This document shows positions 52,894-60,368 of a DNA stretch of 64,000 bases, in pieces. The stretch is from contig NC_019729.1 of NCBI RefSeq assembly GCF_000317475.1, forward strand, positions 1,564,501 through 1,628,500, written 5' to 3'. Within the stretch, counting starts at the first letter, position 1; every line of letters begins with the position of its first letter. The position numbers were made by a program, and so were the translations under genes. This stretch comes from Oscillatoria nigro-viridis PCC 7112 (GTDB taxonomy: Bacteria > Cyanobacteriota > Cyanobacteriia > Cyanobacteriales > Microcoleaceae). The notes beneath the pieces are model-generated. The model made no database searches. It had not been told where the DNA came from and was given only the letters and a program-made list of their open reading frames with translations.

Positions 52894-54492
52894 ATGGCAC
52901 AAGCGTCTGTATCTCCTGTAGTGCTGATTATTCTAGACGGCTGGGGTTATCGTGAAGAAAAAGACGGAAATGCGATCGCTACTGCAAAAACACCCGTGAT
53001 GGACAGTCTCTGGGCCGCTTATCCCAGAACTCTGATTAAAACATCGGGCCGGGCGGTAGGGCTGCCAGATGGGCAAATGGGCAACTCAGAGGTTGGTCAC
53101 TTGAATCTGGGCGCGGGCCGGGTGGTTCCTCAAGAGTTGGTGCGGATCTCGGATGCAGTGGAAGATGGTTCTTTGCTCAACAACCGGGCGCTGGTTGAGC
53201 TTTGCGAGAAAGTCAGCGCCACGGGCGGCAAGTTGCACCTGACTGGTCTTTGTTCTGAAGGTGGGGTTCATTCCCATCTCAGTCATATTAAGGGTTTGCT
53301 GCAATTAGCAAAAGCACGGGGAATTTCTGATGTTTGCATTCACGCCATTACAGACGGTCGTGATACTACTCCGAAAGAGGGTGTCGAAGCTCTAGGCAAG
53401 ATTCAAAGTTATATCGCAGAGGTAGGGGTCGGTCGGATTGCGACCATTAGCGGCCGCTACTACGCGATGGACAGGGACAAGCGCTGGGATCGCGTCCAGC
53501 GCGCTTACGAGGTGATGACGACTGAGGGTGCTCCTGACGGTCGATCGGCTGTGGATGTGTTGCAGGCCTCCTATGCGGTCGGAGTGACCGACGAGTTTGC
53601 TGTTCCGACTCGGATTGCTCCGGGGGCTGTGGCATCCGGGGATGGGCTAATTTTCTTCAATTTTCGCCCGGACAGGGCTAGAGAATTGACTCAGGCTTTT
53701 GTATCTCCCGATTTTAAGGGGTTTGAACGGCAGTTAATTGAGCCCCTGGCGTTTGCGACTTTTACTCAGTACGACCCGAAACTGTCGGTAATGGTGGCTT
53801 TTGAACCGCAGAATTTGAACAATATTCTGGGCGAGGTGATTTCTAAGCACGGTTTGCGGCAGTTGCGGACGGCGGAAACTGAAAAGTACGCTCATGTGAC
53901 TTATTTTTTTAATGGGGGTCTGGAAGAGCCTTTTGCAGGGGAAGACCGCGAGTTGGTGCAGAGTCCGATGGTGGCTACTTACGATGAGGCGCCCCAGATG
54001 TCGGCGGACTTGGTGACGGATGGGGTGGTGACGGCTTTGGGAAAAGGCATTTATTCGTTTGTGGTGATTAACTACGCTAACCCGGATATGGTTGGTCATA
54101 CGGGGAGGATGGATGCGACGATAATTGCGATCGAAACTGTGGATAAATGTTTGGGGCGGCTGTTGAGCGCGATTAGTAAAGCTGGAGGTACGGCAATTAT
54201 TATTGCTGACCACGGCAATGCTGAGCAGATGTTTGACGAGGACGGGAATCCCTGGACGGCTCACACTACTAACCCCGTGCCGTTTATTCTGGTAGAAGGC
54301 GAAGGTCTGAAGATTCCGGGTCACGGAACGGATGTTCCTCTGAGGGCTGACGGTTGTTTGGCGGATATTGCGCCGACAATTCTGGAGCTGTTGAGGTTGC
54401 CTCAGCCCCCGGAGATGACGGGACGCTCTATGATTCGATCGGCTGAGTTTGAAGTTCGTGCCAATCGCACTCCGGTGCGAGTCCGATTGTAG
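52894..54492 (+). CDS. gpmI: 2,3-bisphosphoglycerate-independent phosphoglycerate mutase
   Basis: A 532-residue iPGM of normal length. VVLIILDGWGYREEKDGNAI supplies the first metal Asp, GQMGNSEVGHLNLGAGRVVP holds the catalytic Ser65, HAITDGRDTTPKEGVEALGK follows, and the C-terminal metal ligands are in NYANPDMVGHTGRM and IIIADHGNAEQMFDEDG. The enzyme interconverts 3- and 2-phosphoglycerate in glycolysis and in drawing carbon from the Calvin cycle. Cyanobacteria use this Mn-dependent type for PirC-regulated carbon flow (known in Synechocystis). Confidence 0.97.
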   Translation: MAQASVSPVVLIILDGWGYREEKDGNAIATAKTPVMDSLWAAYPRTLIKTSGRAVGLPDGQMGNSEVGHLNLGAGRVVPQELVRISDAVEDGSLLNNRALVELCEKVSATGGKLHLTGLCSEGGVHSHLSHIKGLLQLAKARGISDVCIHAITDGRDTTPKEGVEALGKIQSYIAEVGVGRIATISGRYYAMDRDKRWDRVQRAYEVMTTEGAPDGRSAVDVLQASYAVGVTDEFAVPTRIAPGAVASGDGLIFFNFRPDRARELTQAFVSPDFKGFERQLIEPLAFATFTQYDPKLSVMVAFEPQNLNNILGEVISKHGLRQLRTAETEKYAHVTYFFNGGLEEPFAGEDRELVQSPMVATYDEAPQMSADLVTDGVVTALGKGIYSFVVINYANPDMVGHTGRMDATIIAIETVDKCLGRLLSAISKAGGTAIIIADHGNAEQMFDEDGNPWTAHTTNPVPFILVEGEGLKIPGHGTDVPLRADGCLADIAPTILELLRLPQPPEMTGRSMIRSAEFEVRANRTPVRVRL

Positions 54493-54506
54493 TAGGGACG
54501 CTGCAG

Positions 54507-54890
54507 TAGGGACACGTCGTCGTGCATTGGTGTCAACTTAAGCTGTCATCCGCCCAGTCCTCCCGCCCATCCGGTAGTCCGCCAGGGAATGAATTCCCTG
54601 TCTAATAGCAAAAGTCCTCTCAAGAGGACTAATGAGTTTAAAAATTCCGCGTTGCTGGATTGGGGTATGAAATTTGTAAGGGCAATCCCCCTGTGGTTGC
54701 CCCACCGCTGACAGCGTAAGCTTAGAATTACCCCATCAGGCAAAATCATACTTGGATTCAGCAGCACCAAAAATTCTTCTTTTCAGTCCTCTTAAGAGGA
54801 CTTTCGCTTTGAGACAGGGAATTCATTCCCTGGCGGACTGGCGGACTAACAGCTTAATTTGACAACAATGGGTACGATGCTGTGCCCCTA
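54507..54890. repeat. 384-bp MITE-like palindromic element
   Basis: Ends near TAGGGACACGTCGTCGTGC (54507) and the inverse of GTACGATGCTGTGCCCCTA (ending 54890) are imperfect inverted repeats. They continue inward through TTGGTGTCAACTTAAGCTGT (54527) against the inverse of its partner (ending 54868), and TCCGCCAGGGAATGAATTCC against its mirror at about 54816-54840. AGTCCTCTCAAGAGGACT (54609) and AGTCCTCTTAAGAGGACT (54785) are inner palindromes in their own right. The middle (about 150 bp) codes for nothing evident. It fills the gpmI-secG gap. Confidence 0.85.
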
Positions 54891-54966
54891 AGCGAGTTTG
54901 TGCGCGATCGACTGAATTTGATATGATGATTGATTACCGATTACTAATTACCAATTACCCCAGATT

Positions 54967-55206
54967 ATGAATATTGTTTCTGTGTTACAAGTTATCTGGT
55001 CTTTGTCTGCTTTAGGACTTGTGGTTTTTGTGTTGCTGCACAGTCCTAAAGGCGATGGCATTGGAGGGATTGGCGGACAAGCTCAATTGTTTACCAGCGC
55101 CAAGAGTGCAGAAACAAGTCTGAACCGGATTACTTGGGGTCTGTCTATTGTTTTTATGGGTTTGACTGTGATTTTGAGTGCTGGTTGGTTGGCGCCTAAG
55201 TTATAA
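54967..55206 (+). CDS. secG: Preprotein translocase subunit SecG
   Basis: A 79-residue membrane protein with two transmembrane helices (SVLQVIWSLSALGLVVFVLL and WGLSIVFMGLTVILSAGWLA) and the conserved loop LHSPKGDGIGGIGGQAQLFT between them. It is the accessory subunit of the SecYEG channel in plasma and thylakoid membranes. Length is normal. It lies on the same strand as gpmI but is separated from it by the palindromic element. Confidence 0.93.
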   Translation: MNIVSVLQVIWSLSALGLVVFVLLHSPKGDGIGGIGGQAQLFTSAKSAETSLNRITWGLSIVFMGLTVILSAGWLAPKL

Positions 55207-55218
55207 GATTCAATATCA

Positions 55219-55362
55219 CGGGCGAGACGCCCGTGCCACATGAGCTCAGGGGCGAGACGCCCGTGCCACATGAGCTCAGGGGCGAGACGCCCGTGCCACA
55301 TGAGCTCAGGGGCGGGACGCCCGTGCCACATGAGCTCAGGGGCGAGACGCCCGTGCCACATA
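55219..55362. repeat. 30-bp tandem repeat, five copies
   Basis: The unit, read as GGGCGAGACGCCCGTGCC followed by ACATGAGCTCAG, is repeated at a fixed 30-bp period (55221, 55251, 55281, 55311, 55341). One base differs in copy four, and the last copy lacks the tail. Each unit has a small palindrome (GGGCGAGACGCCC). There are no unique spacers. It follows secG directly. Confidence 0.95.
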
Positions 55363-55426
55363 AATAAATATTGTGGGGTGGGCTTCTAGCCCGCCCTAAA
55401 GATGTAATTTAAGTGCGGTTGCAAAA

Positions 55427-56152
55427 ATGCGGTTGGGGAAAGTGACATTAAAACCTCGATTGCTGGCTGGTTTGGGATTGGCTGTATGTTGTTTTAGCCT
55501 GATAATTTTTAGTCAGGTTAATACTCCAGCCGCGAGTCTTTCTTCTCTCCCGAATAGTTTGCCGAATCCACAGGTTCACCCTTTGCCGCCAACGCTGGCG
55601 AATTGGCAAGATTCCACCGATAGCGGTGATTATTTTGACCGGGTTAAGCCACCGAATTTCGGTCATTTGCTGTGGTCGAAGTTTCCGATTCAGGTTTATG
55701 TTGAGCGTCCAGTTGATGCTAATAAGTCTGAAGAATGGGTGGCGGCTGTGTTGGATGTGGTGCGGGAATGGGGGGTTTATTTGCCTTTGGAAGTAGTGGA
55801 TAGTTCGGAGGTGGCTGATATTAGGATTTTACGTCGGACTCCGCCTTTGCGTCAAGGGGTTTTGCGATCGCGCTCTGGAGAGGCTACCTATGAATTGTAC
55901 GCCCGTCGGGATGGGGATAAAACTGTGTTATCTCATCGGTTTTCGGTTTATTTGAATCCGACTCAAGTGGGTAAGTATATTCCGGCGACGGCGCGGCACG
56001 AGTTGGGTCACGCTTTGGGAATTTGGGGCCACAGTTTGATGGAAACTGATGTGCTTTATTTTTCTCAGGTGAGAAATCCTCCGCCTATTTCAGCGAGAGA
56101 TGTTAATACTTTGAAGCGGGTTTACGAACAGCCGACTCGGTTGGGGTGGTAA
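55427..56152 (+). CDS. Secreted metzincin-like zinc protease
   Basis: A 241-residue protein. A signal or anchor segment (LLAGLGLAVCCFSLIIFSQV) precedes a Pro/Ser-rich region and a matrixin-like peptidase domain: FPIQVYVERPVDANKSEEWV, VVREWGVYLPLEVVDSSEVA, and the extended zinc site TARHELGHALGIWGHSLMET with its catalytic Glu. The last part SARDVNTLKRVYEQPTRLGW closes the domain. Genes of this type are frequent in cyanobacteria as periplasmic or extracellular peptidases; the substrate is unknown. The Nudix gene follows after 37 nt. Confidence 0.87.
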   Translation: MRLGKVTLKPRLLAGLGLAVCCFSLIIFSQVNTPAASLSSLPNSLPNPQVHPLPPTLANWQDSTDSGDYFDRVKPPNFGHLLWSKFPIQVYVERPVDANKSEEWVAAVLDVVREWGVYLPLEVVDSSEVADIRILRRTPPLRQGVLRSRSGEATYELYARRDGDKTVLSHRFSVYLNPTQVGKYIPATARHELGHALGIWGHSLMETDVLYFSQVRNPPPISARDVNTLKRVYEQPTRLGW

Positions 56153-56189
56153 TATTAGTTTTGATATGTAAAATCGTGTCAGTAAAAAG

Positions 56190-56657
56190 ATGAAAGATGA
56201 AGCTTTTGGCATTGTGCCAGTTTTTGCGACTGAAACTGATAGTTTGTTTTTGTTGATTCAACATCAAGCGGGACATTGGGCGTTTCCTAAAGGTCACGCG
56301 AATCAGGGAGAATCTGCTCTAGAAACGGCGAAGCGGGAGTTTGAGGAGGAAACTGGCATCCGCGATTGTGAAGTGATTGAGGAGCCTATTTTTGTGGAAC
56401 GTTATTCCTTTGTTAAGGAAGGGAAGCCTAGTTCTGTGGAACATTATTCCTGTGCGAAGGAAGGGGAATCAATTGAAAAGACTGTTACTTATTTTTTGGC
56501 TTTTGTAAATTCTATGGAAGTTCAGTTGCAAGTAGAGGAAGTTCAAAATTCGGTCTGGAGTTCCTTTGAGGATGCAGTTAAGCTGATTACTTTTGATGGG
56601 AATCGGCAAGTTTTAAGGGAAGTCAAAGCATTTTTGGACGCGAGGAAGGAGTGTTAA
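56190..56657 (+). CDS. Nudix hydrolase with internal duplication
   Basis: A 155-residue Nudix protein. The Nudix box is GESALETAKREFEEETGI after WAFPKGHANQ, close to the bis(5'-nucleosyl)-tetraphosphatase (Ap4A) type. Between the box and the C-terminal strands there is an in-frame direct duplication: VERYSFVKEGKPSS then VEHYSCAKEGESIE (nt about 56393-56475). This adds about 14 residues to a surface loop near the active site. It starts 37 nt after the protease gene on the same strand. Likely a nucleotide-clearing enzyme; exact substrate unknown. Confidence 0.87.
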   Translation: MKDEAFGIVPVFATETDSLFLLIQHQAGHWAFPKGHANQGESALETAKREFEEETGIRDCEVIEEPIFVERYSFVKEGKPSSVEHYSCAKEGESIEKTVTYFLAFVNSMEVQLQVEEVQNSVWSSFEDAVKLITFDGNRQVLREVKAFLDARKEC

Positions 56658-56917
56658 CGAGTGTTGGAGACACACACTTGTTTATGTAGGATGTGCATTG
56701 TTCACTTTACGCTATAAGTAGCCTGTTAAAGCACTTTGTGCGTCCGCGACTGTTAATATCTAGTCCGGTTATACGATCGCAATTAAGTTTGTAGTAAGGA
56801 CTTTAGTGCTTAGTGACTGCAAGCTTTAAGAGAGAGCTCGATTCCTTACTACAAACAAATTATTTGGTTAGATGCCCAACTTCTTCAATAAGTCGGGTAT
56901 CTAGGTATTCGGTGTGA

Positions 56918-57397
56918 TTATTTGTTGATTTTCTGCGCTTCTGCGTGGTGTTGCAAGCGAGAGAAAACGTTGTAGGCATCGGGGCCGGGATTGCCATGTT
57001 CGACTGCACCGTCGATGGGGCCGTCGATGGCTTTCCAAGCAGGAATTCCGCCTTTTAGTTCGGCTACTCTTCTAAAGCCTGCTGCGCGGAGAAGATTGGC
57101 AGCTTCGGCGGTTTGTTCGTCGTTTTCGCCGTAGATGTAGATGTCGCGGATGGGTTCTAAACTGGATTGTGCTCGATCGACTAATTCGTATATTGGCATG
57201 GGTACGGCGCCGGTAATGTGGCTTTTGGCGAAGGTTTCAAAGTCGCGGGCGTCGATGATTGTGAGTCCGGGTTCGCCCCAATCTAAACGCGCTTTGAGGT
57301 CGTGGCTAGAGGCTTGAGCTTTTAAACCGGGAGGGGTGGGAGTAAAGTCGGGAAGTTTTTCTTTGATGTTGGAAATTTGGTCTGGAATAGTTTTCAT
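56918..57397 (-). CDS. Rhodanese-fold protein lacking the catalytic Cys
   Basis: A 159-residue protein from ATG 57397; the frame is open to 57430 (GTG). The rhodanese domain is clear: GLTIIDARDFETFAKSHITG, AVPMPIYELVDRAQSSLEPI, AANLLRAAGFRRVAELKGGI and PAWKAIDGP. The active-site loop normally has Cys (C-x5-R pattern), but here it reads IYIYGENDEQTAEA with no Cys. Sulfur transfer is therefore not expected and a binding or regulatory role is more likely. It is divergent from the three-gene ATPase operon. Confidence 0.85.
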   Translation of the reverse strand: MKTIPDQISNIKEKLPDFTPTPPGLKAQASSHDLKARLDWGEPGLTIIDARDFETFAKSHITGAVPMPIYELVDRAQSSLEPIRDIYIYGENDEQTAEAANLLRAAGFRRVAELKGGIPAWKAIDGPIDGAVEHGNPGPDAYNVFSRLQHHAEAQKINK

Positions 57398-57430
57398 GGG
57401 TAAACTGTTGTTGAATGTTTTGATTGCCAC

Positions 57431-57803
57431 TGCAATGTAACAAGATGCTTAAGTTGAATTCGTCTTTCTAAAGGCAGAATCGAGCATTGAACTAAAGTCG
57501 CAGTTACGCTAATTTGCTGGTTGTTAGCTGCGGTTGGGATCGCTACATTTGTTGAGGTTGCTAGAGCGTAGCGGGCTGTGCTTAAAATTGTTTCGATCGC
57601 ATTTAGTGTGGAGAATGTGAAGTGCGATAGATTGTTTGATTCGCTATTTTATCAAACAATCACATTTTAGTCAATGCCTATTATTTTTAAATTAACTTTG
57701 CATAAGTTGTGCATAGCGTCGCGCGGATTTTTGCGGAAAAGTTTAAATGTTTCTCAGCAAGGTTTCTGGTACACTTTAAAAGTAAAAACAAGTATTTAAA
57801 GGT
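57431..57803. other. Divergent intergenic region before the ATPase operon
   Basis: This 373-bp gap contains a perfect palindrome (next entry) and AT-rich DNA leading to the operon start. The best -10-like box near it is TACACT (57770-57775, GGTACACTTTAAAAG); no convincing -35 was found. No gene is seen. Confidence 0.5.
57630..57661. promoter_or_regulatory. Perfect 11-bp inverted repeat, candidate operator
   Basis: GATTGTTTGAT (57630-57640) and ATCAAACAATC (57651-57661) are exact inverses around TCGCTATTTT. It lies about 145-170 nt before the winged-helix gene and between divergent genes, so it is more likely an operator or hairpin in a leader than a terminator. The first gene of the operon encodes a DNA-binding fold that could bind it. 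Confidence 0.5.
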
Positions 57804-58529
57804 ATGAATATGTCTGAGAATAGTGAAATTGCGGTGCCTATAACTTTGACACCAGAAGAGCAAGCGGTGTGGGATGCGAAGGCGAAAGTTCGGGTACTGC
57901 TGAATTTGTGGGATTTGAGCGGCGGGAAGATGAAGGTGAAAAAGGGGGATTTGACTAAGCGAATTGTGCGGACTAATGAGACGAGTCAGAGATATGTGGA
58001 AGTGCTCGGCGAGTTGCAGGCGACTGGGGCGATCGAGTATTCGCTGGTAAATCGGGTGACGCTGGTGGAATTGACGGCGAAGGGGAAAGAAGTTTTAGCG
58101 CAGGGGCTGAAAAGTCGGGATTCTCTGTTTGAGTTTGACGGTTCTCAAATTGGTACTCGGCTGGGAAATTCTTTGTTGAAGTGGATTCGGCATCAGGATG
58201 GTGCGGCAAGTGTTGCGGTTGAGAAGGGGAAGGCGGATGCAGGGGCGATCGCATCCTATGAGGATTTTAAGTCTCAAGCCCTTGCCCTATTTGAGAAATT
58301 GGACAAAGGCTACAACTACATGGGACTTGTCCCAATCTGGCATCTGCGCCGTGAGCTAGGGGAACAGGTTAGCCGGGAGAATTTCAAAGACTTGATTATG
58401 CAGATGCAGGCCGATCGTTTATTTTATCTCCAAAGTGGAGAGGCTCGTGGAGCAACTGATGAACAAAAGCAAGACTCGATCAGCGATGACATAAGAGGTC
58501 TTTTATTTTTCGCTAGCAAACCATCTTGA
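57804..58529 (+). CDS. Winged-helix protein, first gene of ATPase-nuclease operon
   Basis: A 241-residue protein of no named family. The first part (LTPEEQAVWDAKAKVRVLLN, KGDLTKRIVRTNETSQRYVE, LVNRVTLVELTAKGKEVLAQ) has the shape of a winged helix. A second helical/wing-like segment lies at residues 150-235 (SQALALFEKLDKGYNYMGLV, PIWHLRRELGEQVSRENFKD, QADRLFYLQSGE). The whole suggests two tandem winged helices, a common DNA-reading module. It ends 17 nt before the ATPase start, so they are co-translated. It could be a regulator of the operon or a structural DNA-binding subunit; the sequence does not decide. Confidence 0.7.
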   Translation: MNMSENSEIAVPITLTPEEQAVWDAKAKVRVLLNLWDLSGGKMKVKKGDLTKRIVRTNETSQRYVEVLGELQATGAIEYSLVNRVTLVELTAKGKEVLAQGLKSRDSLFEFDGSQIGTRLGNSLLKWIRHQDGAASVAVEKGKADAGAIASYEDFKSQALALFEKLDKGYNYMGLVPIWHLRRELGEQVSRENFKDLIMQMQADRLFYLQSGEARGATDEQKQDSISDDIRGLLFFASKPS

Positions 58530-58546
58530 GATTGAGGCAGAAAACA

Positions 58547-60367
58547 ATGACTGATCCGTATACACCGTTTGAAGAAGCACGCAAGCAACAGCCGAATCCT
58601 TTCAAATTGAAACCCATCGTAAGCGCGGATGAGGTTTGGGGTGAAGTCGTAACTGATCTCCCTGACCTCAACCAACAGGTTGACCAAACAATCTATAAAG
58701 CAATTTCTGAAGTCCGCCAAAAATATTCTGATAAAATCGGGATTGCAGTCAAAGGTGATAGAGGCACAGGCAAAAGTCATACAATCCACCGGATATGGAA
58801 AACTATTGAGCGTGAGGGCGGAGCTGTATTTGCCTACATCCCTCAATTTACTAACGCTAGTCGAATTGACTCCCATGTACGATTCTATCTTTCACTCAGC
58901 TTTAAGCACCAAGATGTCAGAGGAGTAACGCAATGGCAGCAACTTGCTGCGTCTATGATTGCGACTCTTAAGGGAACAGAATTTGAAGAAAAATACCAGC
59001 CCTATCTTGAAAAATGCCATCATCCTGAAGAATTAAGGAAATACCTCATTCAAAATCTCAACCAACCTCAAAGATATGAATTTATTGATGAGGTAATCGA
59101 AGCAATCTTAGAATCTCAACATGACCTTGACTTTAATTTTTTGAAAGCCGTTTTATTTCTCATATTTAGATCGGCTCCAATCGCTCAAGTTGGTATGGCT
59201 TGGATTCAAGGTATAGATCATCCTGAAACCAAGCAAAGGGGTTTACCAGAGTTTTCGCAGCAAGAACAAGATGCAAAGTCTATTTGGTTCATAGAGCAGA
59301 TATGTAAGCTTGCTGGAGTTTCATCACGCCCCGTATTGATTTGTTTCGATCAACTAGACCAAGTTAGTGTCGGTAATGACTGCGGAGATAGCGCTGCTCA
59401 AATAGTAGCTAGCTGCATAGATAGAATTTACTTTCAATGTAGCAATGTACTTCTCCTCTGTTGCGTTATTAGCGACACCTGGAAGGAAATTGAACAAATG
59501 GGAAGTGGCATACCCGATCGTGTAGGACAAAGGTCTGTAGCTACAAACCCACCTACTTCTGATCAGATGTTAGAGCTTGTTAAATTGAGGCTAGCTTGGT
59601 TTCACAGCAAAAATAATCTAAATTCTGATGATTACCCTAATTTATATCCTTTTGATGCTAATCAAATCAGAGGTATTGCAAGTAAAGCTGCTGGTGTGCG
59701 AGACTTGATGAAATGGTGTGCTGAACAATTTGATTCAGTGGAAATTGTAGATCCAGGAACTTCAACGAGAGACCCGATCAACAATAAACAGCAAGAGTTT
59801 CTGGATTCTTATTCTGAACTCTTGAATCGAGTTTCAGTCCCCGAACAAAACGATGATCAGTTAGCTGCTATTATTGCCTCTACAATGGCAATGATTCCTA
59901 AATGTGGAACAGAAAATGTAATAATTACTTCGGTTACACATATTAATCAGGCAGGTCACGATCTACATTTGATTATTGAGGGCCACGATTCTCTTCAACA
60001 AAAAACAGTAAGAATTGGAGTCAGAGTTTCCGAAACTTTGACGGGCATGACATTCAATGCAGTAATGCAACGACTGTTGAAATATGCCAAACATAACATT
60101 ACTCGTGGTTGCTTAGTCCGCTCAACACCCGTTCCCCTCAGTTGGAAGAAAGGCAAACAGCTTGAAGAAAAACTTGTACAGGAACAAGGAGGTGAAGTTG
60201 TTGTTCTAAAGAAGGATGAGATCAAGCCTTTAGCAGCACTTCATCAAATTTACGAGGAGGCTGAGAACTACGGGTTTACTAAGCAGGAAGTGATTGACTT
60301 CGTTCAAGAATTAAACCTGGCTGCTAAAAATCCACTACTTTGTGAAATTCTAAGCGCTCCTACTTAA
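58547..60367 (+). CDS. P-loop ATPase, central gene of the operon
   Basis: A 606-residue protein from ATG 58547 (MTDPYTPFEEARKQQPNPF) with GAGG upstream. The Walker A motif is AVKGDRGTGKSHTIHRIW (residues 70-78) and Walker B is PVLICFDQLDQVS (about 265-272). Arg-rich helices (DRVGQRSVATNP, ELVKLRLAWFHSKN) follow in the lid. Layout resembles ORC/Cdc6-type or STAND-like AAA+ ATPases. The C-terminal part (VRIGVRVSETLTGMTFNAVM, then RGCLVRSTPVPLSWKKGKQL) is a separate alpha/beta domain not recognised. It is 1 nt from the nuclease gene. It likely couples ATP to DNA or RNA remodelling with its two neighbours. Confidence 0.8.
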   Translation: MTDPYTPFEEARKQQPNPFKLKPIVSADEVWGEVVTDLPDLNQQVDQTIYKAISEVRQKYSDKIGIAVKGDRGTGKSHTIHRIWKTIEREGGAVFAYIPQFTNASRIDSHVRFYLSLSFKHQDVRGVTQWQQLAASMIATLKGTEFEEKYQPYLEKCHHPEELRKYLIQNLNQPQRYEFIDEVIEAILESQHDLDFNFLKAVLFLIFRSAPIAQVGMAWIQGIDHPETKQRGLPEFSQQEQDAKSIWFIEQICKLAGVSSRPVLICFDQLDQVSVGNDCGDSAAQIVASCIDRIYFQCSNVLLLCCVISDTWKEIEQMGSGIPDRVGQRSVATNPPTSDQMLELVKLRLAWFHSKNNLNSDDYPNLYPFDANQIRGIASKAAGVRDLMKWCAEQFDSVEIVDPGTSTRDPINNKQQEFLDSYSELLNRVSVPEQNDDQLAAIIASTMAMIPKCGTENVIITSVTHINQAGHDLHLIIEGHDSLQQKTVRIGVRVSETLTGMTFNAVMQRLLKYAKHNITRGCLVRSTPVPLSWKKGKQLEEKLVQEQGGEVVVLKKDEIKPLAALHQIYEEAENYGFTKQEVIDFVQELNLAAKNPLLCEILSAPT

Positions 60368-60368
60368 C

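Noticed and set aside
55219-55362. Regular 30-bp units resembling a CRISPR array
   Set aside because: The period is exactly the unit length, so there are no spacers between repeats, and no cas gene is near.
57746-57775. TTTAAA/TACACT promoter for the ATPase operon
   Set aside because: The spacing (about 22 nt) is too long for a standard promoter; only the -10-like box is mentioned.
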